A stretch of DNA of 50,178 bases from Irpex lacteus (GCA_001986395.2 MQVO02000081.1:1-50178); one strand, 5' to 3'. Shown: positions 1 to 11,264, counted from the first letter of the stretch. Program-made: numbers and translations. The notes: generated by a model not told the origin, from the letters alone.

Positions 1-1
1 A

Positions 2-3000
2 CACCACTTCTCGACCTGTACCAACCGTCCCGCTGAGGATCCCAGGAGTATACCTCCTGTCGACTTTCCAGAGACAAATTCTCCCCTGCATGTCCTGAAA
101 GAGGAGTCTGAGCCTAGCCCTGAAGAGCATAAACGTACGTTTAGTCAAGGCGAGAAGGACATGCAGGACACATTGGACGGATGTGCAACGAGCCATAGAA
201 CAGTTGGGGCGAACTGATGATGGTCGACGCAGTTTCAGTTTCGCAAGCTCTCACGGGGACACCGATCGTTCTGAGACCGAGACAGAAGGCGAGGGGGGCA
301 ACTCAGAAGACGAAAGCAGCAACTGACTGGCATAGGGACGCGAGACAGAGACTTGCAGCACGGGCGCAGCAGGCAGAACGAGGAGAGGCAGAAGCGCGAG
401 TCTGGAGGATCAGTGCCTGTGACGCCACTACGCATATCTGCCCCTCCAATTGATGTCGAACTCAGCGACTCCAGCGAGGACGAACATGATGAAGAAACAG
501 AGGAGTTCTCGAAACGCCTATCAAAGCGACGCAGCGCTTCACACACTCCCGATCCACGCATCCCCCACATACCTGAACGCGATGAGGACGCCCCGGGACC
601 GAACGTAGAAGCAACACCACACGTCCATGTCTCCGAGATCCCGTCACTGACTTCCGTCGCATTAACGAATCCTCCGTTAGCATCATTACCGGAGAGTGAA
701 GGTGGTCATATAGAGCCATCCGAGGACTTTATAGTACCATCTCCCAGCAAGGCTGACGACTACTTGGATGATGAGTTACCAACTGCTACGGCAGAGAAGC
801 TTACCTTCCCCAAAGTCCCAGAGGCGACGAATATTCCGCTTCCGCTTTCTCCTCCCCCACCACCACCTCCAGCAGAAAACGGGTTGGACAACAAATTCGA
901 CACGCCTGCTCCCTCCTCGTCTCCTGAACCACCCAGCGTCGCTATCGTCCATCCGCAACCGATCGCCCCTCCTGCACCTGTCGTGGACGAATATCCTATT
1001 CCTGGTGCTCTGACCCCTATGACACCTACTTCACCCTTGAAGGATAACGCTTCCACGCCCATGCCTCCGCCAGCAGCATCACCTTCGATCCAAGCAAGCC
1101 CTGCTCCTGCAGTACGAGCAGCACCTACGTCCATATCCATTGACCCCCGTGCCGTTCCTGGCTCGCTCTACTTCCCCTGGTCGAAGTTCTCTGACAGCTC
1201 TTGCCCAACCGATGCCCTCTCCTTCTATATCATCTACCGGCTCTCTGGGACCCAGCTCAGCAGGAATCCAGCAGACGCTGACACCCGCCACTACAGCAAA
1301 TATGTCGATGATACATCAGGACACAGGGCCTACCGGAAATCGAGATGTGAATAAGAGGTCGAAGGCCCATCCTTCAGACTGGAACGTTGATGAGGTGGTT
1401 GATTGGCTCAAGTCGAAGGGCTTCGATCAGGGCGTTTGTGATATCTTCATCGGTAAGTTCAGTATATGGTCCTGGCAATGCAAGGGTTGACGATGAAACC
1501 TGGCGTAGAGCAAGAAATTACGGGCGACGTACTCCTCGAACTAGACCATAATGTCTTGAAGACGGAGTTCGGCATCATGGCCTTCGGCAAACGCGCTCGA
1601 ATCATCAACGCCATCGCAGAACTTCGTAGACCTCCATCGTTTTCAGAACCTGAACACCCGATGCAGAACATCACCGCTTCCAGGACGCAGTCGTTCAGCT
1701 ACGGACACTCCCACAATTCGTCGATGCATAGCTCCGCTATCAGCTCCGTCCCACAGTCCTATGCTAACAGTCCCATGGCATATAGTGGTCCTAACTTTAG
1801 CCCCGCGCCCAGTTCAAGAGGAATGCCTTCGGCAGGCACAGGTTCCTTCATGAACCCAGAAAGTCCCATGTACATGCCCGTGCCTGAAACTTCGATGACC
1901 CCGGCTGCGGCTCTCAGGAACGGATGGGCTACTAACGAGCAGCCATCCGTGGTTTTCCCAACACCAGCACAGCTTGAGAGCCAAACCAGCTTCTCTACTG
2001 CCAGAGAACATCCGAGTAGCGGCGTTGCGGACACGCCCCCAGTTCCTCTCCCTACGGTTGGGTCTGGTTTGGGTCTAGGTTTCCCATCGACCGAACCGAT
2101 TCCCCGCCCTGAGTCCCCGCCAACGAAGACGGTATGTCTCTTTCTCTTCTCTGTAGTCGATAGGTTATCTGAAGTGCTGTGGAAAGCAGAAGTCAAGGCC
2201 GTCGAATCTCGTACTTTCACCCAGTGATGCCAACCTTAAAGCCACTGCGGTTGGCGGAGATTCTCCCTCAGCCAAAGATGAGCGCACCGCGTTGAGCGAT
2301 GTCAGTGAACCACCTTTATCTCTAACGTCCATTATTAATGGTTGTGTCCTTCACAGAGCGAAACCCATCACACGGAGAGCAAAGTCTCGAGGCGTCGGCT
2401 GTTTGGACGCTCTGCAGAGTCAACATCTCTGAGGGAGAAGGCCAGTTCTATCAGGGACAACGCAAGTCGACATTCCAAGGAAGATTCTCCTGCAACTCCT
2501 GGATCTACGCAAGCTGAGCATACCGGAGGCTCCCCTATTCGACGTCATAGCAAGAAGAAGAGTCACGACTCTAGACCTTCCGATCGTCTCAGTCTTTTCG
2601 GTGGCATGAGCATGCCAACGTTGGGCGTCCACGTGGGTTCGAAGAGTCGGAAGCCTGTGCCACGTATCTCCAGGCAAGCCAATTTTCCACCTTCTAGCCA
2701 TAAACTTTCGCTCACATTTAACATCTAGCGCTACTGAGGAAGAGAACGACCGCAGCACTCTCAGTAGCTTCAGAAGAATCGGCCACAGTAAGAAGTCTTC
2801 CAGTCGACCGTCAACTGCGAACGGTCCAGAATTCCAGGAGAAAGAGCGCGTGCAAGTTGCTCTCAAGGCGCTTGAGCCTGGGCATGTCCTCACTCCCATC
2901 TCTGACGAGAAGGAGATTCACAAGGAGAAGGAGAAGGAGAAGGAGAAAGAGAAGGAGAAGCCCAAGAAGGATCCCACTGTTCTGCGCAAGAGGACCAGCT

Positions 3001-4368
3001 CCAGCACCGACGTCACTACCCGTTCGCCTCCCGTCGGTGGCAGCGCTGCTGGGATGGGTTTGAAGCCGGGAAAGAGCATCCTAGAGCAAATTGGCACCCC
3101 AGATCATAATGGCTGGATGAGAAAGAAGAGCGAGAACTATAATACCTGGAAACTGCGTTACTTTGTTCTGAAGGGCCCACATCTCTATTGTCTTAAGAGC
3201 AATGATAGAACGGTATGTCCGTTACACGTAAAGCAGGAATAACAGGATGAGGCTAATCATGCTTTCGTCAGGAAACCAAAATCAAGGGATACATCAACAT
3301 CGTAGGCTACAGGGTCGTAGCAGATGAGAAAGTGGACCCTGGACGTTATGGCTTCAAGTTGATCCATGACTCTGACAAGACACACTGCTTCAGTCACGAT
3401 GAACAGCTGATCGTTCGAGAGTGGATGAAGGCTTTGATCAAGTCTACTATCACCCGCGATTTCAACAGTACGTAGCGATCCTATCGTATCGTGATACTTT
3501 ACGCTGACAAAATCTTAGATCCGGTGGTCTCATCGAGCAACATTCCTACAATTCCTTTGACGGTAGCGCAGGCCATGAACCCCTCCCCTCGCCCACCATC
3601 ACCAACAGCCCGAGCAGCAACGCAACGTGCACACAGACGTGATAACCCGAATCAACTATCCAGCCGCGATGCTCAGATCCTGATGTCTTTACCTAACAAG
3701 AATAAGCCAACTAACGGAACCCAGAACGGAGATCGCCCAAAGCTCGACACCGTGTTCACAGATGAGCATGAATCTGCGATGGCTCCGCAACAGTCACCTC
3801 CGCATTCCTATGCAAAGTCAACCTCAAATAAGGTTCCTCCCCCACGACCCTCCCGCGAAATTCGCCGCACACAGAGCAACAATGCCCGTCCACCCGTAAG
3901 TTCTGTAACCCTGATGCTACTACATACGCTCATTCCTCCCAGCCCGACGCGATAACCGACGGGGACCTCATTGAATGGGCGAACAGCCATCTACCCGCTG
4001 CCCACCAGATCACCGACCCGTCCGGGTCTCTCTGCAGTGGTCTGGCGCTACTACGGCTGGCAGAAGACATCAAGGGAACCCCCTCCTCACCGCCAGTACC
4101 AGACTCAGCTTTCCCCTCTTCCCCGAATGACGAGCGTTTGGACGGACTATTCAGACTCTTTGACTTCCTACTCGATAATGATGTGAAGATGGGCACTGTT
4201 AGCATCAACGACATTCGGCAAGGCAAGAGAGAGAAGATTGTCCAGCTTTTGCAGGCATTGAGAGCCTGGGAAGACAAGAGGAGAGCTATCGCTATGTCGC
4301 TCAGCTTGCAACCGACGGCATCGGCAGGCAATTCCTTTATGGCCGGGCCCGTTCCTTATTTTAACTAG
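2..4368 (+). CDS. BOI: Boi-type polarity protein (SAM + PH + C-terminal CH-like domain), 5' partial, with frame breaks in the N-terminal half
   Basis: Homolog of the yeast Boi1/Boi2 scaffold family, which links Cdc42-dependent polarity to exocytosis at the plasma membrane. The N-terminus (an SH3 domain in this family) lies before the window. Visible parts: a Pro/Ser-rich linker, a SAM domain (about 1378-1625, with WNVDEVVDWLKSKGF and the spliced FIEQEITGDVLLELD), a Lys/Glu-rich run at 2925-2965, a PH domain (about 3105-3460, GWMRKKSENYNTWKLRYFVL), and a C-terminal calponin-homology-like region (3943-4300, DLIEWANSHLP and LCSGLALLRLAEDIKG). Introns, all phase-consistent: 1453-1508, 2132-2189, 2301-2356, 2674-2728 (GC-AG), 3213-3271, 3468-3518, 3896-3942; stop at 4366-4368. 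From base 1509 onward the frame is intact. Upstream, the coherent reading changes frame near 178, 320, 390 and 1130-1190; see findings. Family assignment is firm; the CH-like call rests on pattern only. Confidence 0.85.
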
Positions 4369-4749
4369 CCGTGTTTCCTGATTATCCACTCTTTTGAACT
4401 CTTGTCAACTACTATCTATCGGGTTTGGATAGGATACCACTCTTTTACGCTTCAGGTTCTTTCTCTTGCCTCACTACTGCTTTTTCATGCTTGTTCCTAT
4501 GTTCCCATAGACAAACCATGCGACGTCAATGGTTGTTTATCTATCCTCCGCTGTGACAGGCTCTCGTCTTGTACTTCAACACTTTCCTTCCGCAGACATT
4601 TTGCCCGTTGTTGGTAATCGATCTCAAATTTTTGCTTCAGAATGATCGCGCGTTTACTGGATGTGCTTACACATGCTCGACTGTACTCGGTAAGTGACAG
4701 CTCTTCGAACTTACCACCATCTTTCCTGTAGCACTCGAAGCAAGTCACT
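4369..4749. other. Intergenic, BOI 3' side and TTC27 promoter/5' UTR
   Basis: No independent gene is visible. A short upstream ATG at 4642 is followed by a spliceable 42-nt GT-AG interval (4690-4731), and the joined reading runs in frame into the ATG at 4750. This is either a 5' UTR intron or a 22-residue alternative N-terminus of the TPR gene. Confidence 0.5.
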
Positions 4750-7498
4750 ATGAGCGTAAGCATCGAGCCTCTGGAGAAATCGCTTCTGACCGGCCAGTGG
4801 TCAGATCAAGTGCAAGGCCCGAGTTGGCTGCTTGATCTAGCCAAGAACGTGGTCAACGGCGCTTTCCGCGACGTCTTGACTTCTCCGCAGGCGCGAGACG
4901 TTTTCACCATCTCCGAAACACTCGACATCGCGGATGTACCTCTAACAGCATGGTTCACAACTCTGACTGCACAGACGGAATATACTAGGGAGCAGGAATA
5001 TGTGCGGCTGATATTAGCAGTCGCCTCTTTACATGCTTTTCTTCAAGTTAACTGGACGGGACCAAATCTCGATTTCAAGCCTCTTGATATCCTCGTGGTA
5101 CCAGACTCATTGAAGGACCAGCTAGACGGGGGCATATTGCATACAAAATCGATTACCGAGCTTGCTTCCGGTGGCGAACCTGCCTATCATCTAGCAGAAG
5201 TTCCGTTTTTCCTGCGGATAGCTGAGATCTGTCTTAGCACGCCGTTCACTCATCTCCAAACTGCCGTATGGTGGAAATTTCGCGTGTGGTCCATCCACGA
5301 GCACGTCCTCGACGAACCTGTCGCCCCACCATCAGACTTGCTACCTCCATTGGTGCCATTCGATCAACTCGCAGAGTCGGAGCCTGATCTAGTTGGCCGT
5401 CTCTTGCTCGAAGAAGGCCTGTTGGACCATCAGCTGTCGCAGGACCGTCAGGCAGCGGAACTGTTTGTTCGTGCAGCGGCAGCTGTGAAGCTCGAGTATG
5501 AGCTCACTGGAGCTCTAGGAAAGCGTACGAAGTTCCAACAGAACGACGTTTCGCAGTTGGTCCTGCTAGCAGAGTCACGGCCAAGAGACGGTGATGCACC
5601 TGCGGGGGAGCCGTCGAAGACGTCAACCGCCCCTGAACCAACTCCAGAAACTCTTGCTCTCAACGACGACACACTCCTCGAACAAACACAGTTTACTTCG
5701 TCTTCGCCAGCAGCCCCAGGCTCTCGTTTGGCGCACCTGGATCCCTCCGACCAGCCTCCTCTACACCCTCTCGATCAGTGTATCTTCCTCGCGATGTGCC
5801 TTAACGTCAGGAATATGTCACCTTCCCATGGTCTCACGGCCGAACAGATGTCTCCCTACGTAGCCCGCGTTATCGAACATCCTAGAAACTGGTCTGTTCA
5901 CACCATGGCTCTTCTTCTTCGGTCCCGTCTAGAAGCGCACCGGACACGCACCGTCGAGCGTTCGACTCTACAACTACAAGCCCTCGTTGATCAGATGCCC
6001 ACCGCAGATTCCGCCGTCACAGAGCGACTGCTCTACATCCACTCTTTGCCTCTGCCGAGTAAGTGGGAGATGCAGCGAGAGCTTGCACTTCGCTTCCTTT
6101 CTCTAGGTGTCGTAAGGTCTGCGCTGGAGATCTTCGAACGCTTGGAGATGTGGGAGGAAGTTGTTAAGTGCTGGCAAAGTATGGACCAACAAGACAAAGG
6201 CATCGCAATTGTGCGAGATCTACTGCAAGGTAAAAAGGCCGAGGCCGAGGCTGTCATCGCTCGAGAGAAAGCGAGCACGGACACCCGCAAACGGACGCTA
6301 GATACCGCCCGCGAAGCCAAGCTTTGGGCTCTTCTTGGAGACCTGGAGCCTGAGCACGCACTGGAACACTACACCCATGCTTGGGAGGTATCAAAGCAGA
6401 CGTCTGGCCGGGCGATGCGGTCACTGGGTGGCTATCATTTTGCGCGAGGAGACTATCCGAACGCGATCGAGTGTCTACGGAAGGCGGTGAAGATCAATCC
6501 TCTTTACTCTCGATCGTGGTTCATCTTGGGGTGTGCGTGTGTGCGCCAAGAGGAATGGCAGGGTGCCAGGGAGGCGTTCACACGTTGCGTTAGCATCGAT
6601 GATGAAGATGGGGAAAGCTGGAATAATCTCGCGAGCGTGTATCTACGGTTAGGAGAGGCCGGGCAGAAGGTTGTTGAAGCAGAAGAAACCGGAGACGATG
6701 AGGTACACTTCCACTCCCATTATCAACGATAGTAGCTCACACATCGTGATATTGATCCTTTCGCAGGTATCAGCCGCAGATGGAACGAACGAAGTTGAGT
6801 CTGGGCGTGTGCCGTTCAGCAATAAACTCCTGGCCTTCCGCGCTCTAAAGCAAGGCCTGAAGTCTAAACGTGATAACTGGCAAATGTGGTCCAACTACAT
6901 GATCGTGGCGATGGACGTCGGAGAACTCTCCGAAGCATGTCTCGCATTGGCACGTGTTGTCGAGCAGCGTGCCGCAAAGGACGGAGCGGCCTGCGTCGAT
7001 GTCGAAGTCCTCGAACGACTCGTTGATGCCGCTACGCGCGAGGAAGCTGAGAAAGGAGCCATAAGTGATGACAGCAGCACTGCGACGGTACATAACCCGA
7101 GGTTTGGCCTACTCAGGCAAGTCACCGACCTCCTGGACCGCGTTATTCTTCCACGGGTGTCATCCGGCCGAATCTTCCGTGCCAAAGCACGCCTTCTGAC
7201 GTTGCAAGGCTTGTGGGAAGAAGCCATCCAGATGTACCTGAATGTTTATCGTAACAGCACGGCAGGAACGATGGAGAAGGGGGAGACAGATGTCCAGAAG
7301 TGGAAAGAGGCTGTGGATGAGGTGGAAGAGATCGTGGACGTACTGAGGAACTTTGGTCCACGGGTCGAAGGCTCCAAGTGGCGTTTGCAGGCGCGGAGTA
7401 TCGTCAGAACGTTCATGGGACGAACAAAGGACTTCGAGGACGAGCCAGATTGGTCACGTTTGATACAACTGCAAGAGGAACTGCGTCAGGAAGATTAG
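4750..7498 (+). CDS. EMW1: TTC27/Emw1-family tetratricopeptide repeat protein
   Basis: Two exons, 4750-6702 and 6767-7498, joined in phase 0 across a 64-nt intron, give 894 aa; yeast Emw1 and animal TTC27 are of similar size. Emw1 is an essential yeast protein linked to cell-wall integrity, and TTC27 has been linked to assembly of large complexes; the exact role is not shown here. The N-terminal part is helical and unassigned. The C-terminal third holds TPR-like repeats, clearest at 6360-6650 (ALEHYTHAWEVSK, GGYHFARGDYPNAIECLRKA, SRSWFILGCACVRQEEWQGA, GESWNNLASVYLRLGEAGQ) and continuing in exon 2 (NWQMWSNYMIVAMDVGELSE). The start at 4750 is chosen because LLTGQW close to the N-terminus fits the family; an upstream in-frame start at 4642 via a 42-nt intron is possible. 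It runs convergently with the DUF6593-like gene. Confidence 0.85.
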
Positions 7499-7773
7499 AT
7501 GTGAGAGCCACGTATCTTCATGTGGCTGCGATGAGTTCGGAAGTGAGGTCGGATGCAGGCTTCATTAACGTTCAGTGATGGACTTTGGTAGAAGCGTAAA
7601 GAGTGCTAGGGCGATCGCGAATTCTACGGCGTCTCCGACAGATCTCTAAAAACATAGGTTGTGCGATTGTAGGACTAGTGCTACATGTTGCGTGTACGTA
7701 GATAATACAAAAAGTGTAACGATATAGCGTTATGAACGAAACAAACACTGGCCGTATCTTTGATAGCAGTTCT

Positions 7774-8518
7774 TCACCAGTTCAATGCTTCCACGATGCG
7801 ATTGAGAGTGAAAGTGGTCAACAGCTCCGTCACCACCGGCAGAGCAGCATGTTTCAGGGTAAGTCGAGCGTAGAATGGCTCGCTGCGCTGGGCCAATTCC
7901 CACACCGCCACAAGCATGTTCTTTGCATCATAGCACTAGAACCAGAAGGTCACTATCGAAAACCCATTTCCAAAGCGTAGAAGCACTAGTACCTCGTATC
8001 TTGTTGGTGAAAGCCTCCATTTGTACTCTTTACCGCTCTGTGTTACAAAGAAGCGACTGTGATCCGCATTCGTCAATTCATTTGGATCAGTCCACCATCA
8101 TAGAACTCACGTATTAGCGTCCCGCTTGCGCCTCATGGAATTGGACATGGGTTGAGGAGCACTATTGCCGTATGCTAAATGGCCGGGACTTCGTGAAGGT
8201 CCAAAGTAAAAGAAAGAGGAGGATGGGCCCATGATATCGGGATGTTGCTGTGACCAAGATGGCTCACGAGTTAATCGCAGTAATAGGTTCGGCTGCTCTT
8301 CCAGCTGTGCGACGAGGTATAAGCGGTAAAATCGACGACAGCTATCTAAATTATCATACCAGCGAGCTATATAAAAATGACATGTTAGGAGCCTGTGATA
8401 ATGGTGCTTATAATTGGGTACAAACTCACGTTGTAAAAGCGACACGGCTCTCTAAATCTTCGAACCGCATAGCCCATGGGTCTGCACCATACTGGAGAAG
8501 CACTTGAGACGTGGACAT
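7774..8518 (-). CDS. DUF6593-like small protein, five exons including a 7-nt microexon
   Basis: Spliced from 8430-8518, 8360-8366, 8111-8304, 7993-8056 and 7774-7935 (minus order), giving 171 aa with all phases closing. The middle reads LTREPSWSQQHPDIMGP and FFYFGPSRSPGHLAYGN, then RFFVTQSGKEYKWRLSPTR and a C-terminal YARLTLKHAALPVVTELL. This arrangement (a KEYKWRL strand, a second strand ending AVWEL, then a hydrophobic C-terminal helix) resembles the DUF6593 proteins that are abundant in mushroom fungi, whose function is unknown. There is no signal peptide. The 7-nt second exon (CTCGCTG on the coding strand) is needed to keep phase and is flanked by introns of 55 and 63 nt; the 63-nt one carries a CTAAC branch point. 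The gene is convergent with TTC27, 275 bp apart. Family name is tentative; the gene model is well supported. Confidence 0.7.
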
Positions 8519-9162
8519 GGAACTACTGAGGAGACAATGAGACAAGGTCAATGAACAGACGAAGAATGTAGATTAGGATCCTGCTCGTACCGCCTCATAT
8601 AAGGTCGAATAAACAAGGTCAACCCATAATTGGAAGCGCGAACAAAGAACAATGTTCGATGATACTTCATTCACGTGGCGCCCACATCTTTGTTCGTGGT
8701 GTTGTCCCTGCTTGCCCATTCGCGCTTATCCATTATGAACAGCAGGCGCATTGTGTCTCACCAGATTGAGTTACTGTACGTTTGTCTGATTGATTGTTCG
8801 CGGGGTTGAATATCAGGAAGTAATTTTATTTCTGAGCCAGACGCACTGGAACGGTCTGCCATATAGATAGACTTAAATACCGTTCAGTTGTGTGATACGA
8901 GTGTGATCGGATTTGCATGCGGTCGTATTCAGGTTATCATCACTTGCGATGTTCGGCCAACATACAATTGGAGATGTATTCCGCGCTTTCGAGGCGTCAT
9001 CCGCGGGTACTCCATACATCTATGCAGACCACTCAGTGAGAATATTGCGTGACGTTCATCTAAGGGAGGTGGATCAGTCATGGACAGGATATGAATGCAT
9101 GATCTTACTCACGCCAGAGACGCAAACAGGACATCCCGTGCGGAGTATTTAGGACACAGCAG
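8519..9162. other. Intergenic between EMC6 3' end and the DUF6593-like gene
   Basis: 644 bp that should hold the DUF6593-like promoter and the EMC6 3' UTR. Only short chance ORFs are seen. I see no RNA gene, repeat or mobile element. Confidence 0.5.
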
Positions 9163-9604
9163 CTAATCGTAAACTGAAAGTATACAGTCAGTGGTCCCAT
9201 AGGGTAAGTAGAGTAATGTGCAGCCTCACCATGTACAATACCTAATATCAGAAGTTAGCTGAAGCCCGAACATGGTGGCAGTCCGTGGGTAGCGCACCAT
9301 AGAATAAGGTCCACACCAGAAGGAAAGAGAACATGTTCTCTTGCCCTGGGTTCAACAAGTCCCACAGTCCTCCCGGTGCATATCTAGCCGGCTTTGCTTT
9401 GCACTTCACATACAAGCAAGCAAACGTAAGGAGTGTTGAGAATACGAAGAGCCCGAACCCGAGCCACGTCTCGAGTCCAAGTGTCCCAGCTGCGGCTCCA
9501 GCGAAGCAAGACGACAGAAATTTGATAGTATAGACTTTTGAGCCGTTGTACTGAACGTTTGGCGGATACAGGAGCTGAGCGGCGTCGTTTGAGTCGGTGG
9601 ACAT
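9163..9604 (-). CDS. EMC6: ER membrane protein complex subunit 6
   Basis: Three coding exons, 9298-9604, 9230-9241 and 9163-9173 (minus order), give 109 aa, the usual EMC6 length. EMC6 is a core transmembrane subunit of the EMC insertase, which places tail-anchored and multipass proteins in the ER membrane. The family signature is clear: FLSSCFAGAAAGTLGLE, then GLWDLLNPGQENMFSFLLVW, then FYGIVHVYD at the C-terminus. The last nine residues come together only after splicing through a 12-nt microexon and an 11-nt terminal coding exon; without splicing the frame ends in an unrelated tail. Both introns are 56 nt (9242-9297 and 9174-9229). The start at 9604 is the only ATG near the family N-terminus. 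The gene is divergent from HOM2. Confidence 0.93.
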
Positions 9605-9848
9605 CGTCGACGACCGTGGTGAGAATCAAGCGTTTGCCACTGGTCGCCGTCACGGATCTGCAACCAGACGGAGGTGTCACGCAGATTGTCACGCAGACCA
9701 CAGCGTCGGGGTGTGACAGAGATCAGCGTCTAGATCAGGAGTTAGCATTCGGGATTTTTGCTGGCTCGACTCATCTGTGAAGACTTCCACGTCCTCTCAC
9801 ATCGAGAGTCTCTCTCTCTCTCTCTCAACATCACCATCATAAACAGAA
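9605..9848. promoter_or_regulatory. Shared divergent promoter of EMC6 and HOM2 with a CT-repeat tract
   Basis: The 244 bp between the two start codons must contain both promoters. On the HOM2 side an unbroken CT dinucleotide run lies at about 9808-9826, roughly 25 bp upstream of the HOM2 ATG. Pyrimidine tracts just upstream of start codons are common in filamentous fungal promoters. No TATA box is evident. Confidence 0.5.
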
Positions 9849-11027
9849 ATGCCACCTCATCTTGAAGGAAAGAAAATCAAAGTTGGTGTGCTCGGTGCAA
9901 CGGGCACCGTGGGGCAGCGGTTCATCCTCCTGCTGTCTGAACACCCTTGGTTCGTCCTTCATGCCCTAGGGGCATCTCCACGGTCTGCAGGCAAGCCGTA
10001 CTCCAAGGTTGTTGCTTGGAAGCAAGTACGATCTATTCCCAGTGCCGTCCGTGATTTGGTGGTGAAGGAATGCAAGCCCGAACACTTCTCAGAGTGTTCG
10101 GTGGTATTCTCTGGGCTTGACGCAGATGTAGCTGGTAATATCGGTGAGTTACTTGTCATCATCACTACTGTGTTCTTTATGTCAATCAAGCCATCTATGA
10201 TCTTAGAGGCGGCCTTCCGTGAGGCAGAGCTCGCAGTTTTCTCGAATGCGAAGAACTTCAGACGGGATCCGCACGTGCCCCTCATCGTACCCCTGGTCAA
10301 CACCTCCCACTTCTCCATCATTCAACAACAACAGTCCCTACACAGCCCTCCTCTAAAGAAGGGATTCATTGTCACCAATGCCAACTGCAGCACCACCGGA
10401 TTCGTCGTCCCTTTGGCAGCGCTCGAGAAGGCCTTTGGTCCGATCGAGTCATGTATGATCACCACAATGCAAGCTATCTCTGGCGCTGGATACCCTGGAC
10501 TCCCCAGTCTCGATATTCTGGATAACGTTGTACCATACATCAGCGGTGAAGAAGAGAAGATGGAATGGGAGACCCTCAAGATCCTCGGAGGTATCTCCAC
10601 CGAAGACGACGGCAAAAAGTCTTTCGACATGCACTCGAAACAGCCCCTTCGCATCTCCGCCTCCTGCAATCGCGTTCCCGTTCTCGAGGGTCACACCGAA
10701 TGTGTCTCCGTCCGCTTCGCGAAGAGACCCCCTCCAAGCCCGCAACAAGTACGCGAGGCATTCCAGGCGTACACATCCGATGCATATGCTATGGGCTGCC
10801 CCTCTGCCCCCCGTCACACGGTTTACGTGCACGAAGAGGCAGATCGCCCCCAGCCGCGTCTCGATCGCGACTTCCAATTAGGCGCAGGCGTTTGCGTTGG
10901 TCGTGTGCGCGAGTGTAGGGTGCTGGATATTAAGTTTGTGGCTATGGCGAATAACGTTGCTATCGGTGCTGCGACGAGTAGCATCATCAACGCTGAGTTC
11001 GCCGTATTGAAGGGGTATGTTTCATAG
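9849..11027 (+). CDS. HOM2: Aspartate-semialdehyde dehydrogenase
   Basis: Converts aspartyl-phosphate to aspartate semialdehyde with NADPH, the second step of the path to threonine, methionine and isoleucine; cytosolic. Exons 9849-10143 and 10207-11027 give 371 aa, close to yeast Hom2. Visible motifs: the N-terminal nucleotide-binding GVLGATGTVGQRF; the catalytic cysteine in NANCSTTGFVVPL; GAGYPGLPSLD; and RVPVLEGHTE, which carries the catalytic histidine. Splicing joins N-I to EAAFREAELAVFSNAKNFR as the family requires. The 63-nt intron (10144-10206) has no stop and is a multiple of three, so retention would insert 21 residues without breaking the frame. The 3' ends of this gene and the S41 peptidase face each other 237 bp apart. 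Confidence 0.96.
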   Translation: MPPHLEGKKIKVGVLGATGTVGQRFILLLSEHPWFVLHALGASPRSAGKPYSKVVAWKQVRSIPSAVRDLVVKECKPEHFSECSVVFSGLDADVAGNIGELLVIITTVFFMSIKPSMILEAAFREAELAVFSNAKNFRRDPHVPLIVPLVNTSHFSIIQQQQSLHSPPLKKGFIVTNANCSTTGFVVPLAALEKAFGPIESCMITTMQAISGAGYPGLPSLDILDNVVPYISGEEEKMEWETLKILGGISTEDDGKKSFDMHSKQPLRISASCNRVPVLEGHTECVSVRFAKRPPPSPQQVREAFQAYTSDAYAMGCPSAPRHTVYVHEEADRPQPRLDRDFQLGAGVCVGRVRECRVLDIKFVAMANNVAIGAATSSIINAEFAVLKGYVS

Positions 11028-11264
11028 ACGTGTCGTTATAAATATATACAACATACTAGTAGAACGCTGGCTCAAATGTACGATTGTTTGATTTAACCGA
11101 TGTATCTTTACCACTCATAAAATCAGTTATGCTTGGACGATGTATGTTTCACGGGTATCATTATTGGTGGTAAAGCAGGACACAGCTCAAACGCTCTATA
11201 CATGCGTGCGAGGCCAGTCAGATCCTCTCCTATAGCAAATAGACGGTGTTGACTTGAAATGCTA

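Noticed and set aside
353..1354. Long single-frame ORF ending in RKSRCE taken as a complete protein
   Set aside because: Its start is not an ATG and its C-terminal 60 codons are in a different frame from the SAM domain that overlaps them; it is part of the BOI gene.
9538..9780. Plus-strand ORF over the EMC6 start and the promoter
   Set aside because: Antisense shadow of EMC6 with no family resemblance.
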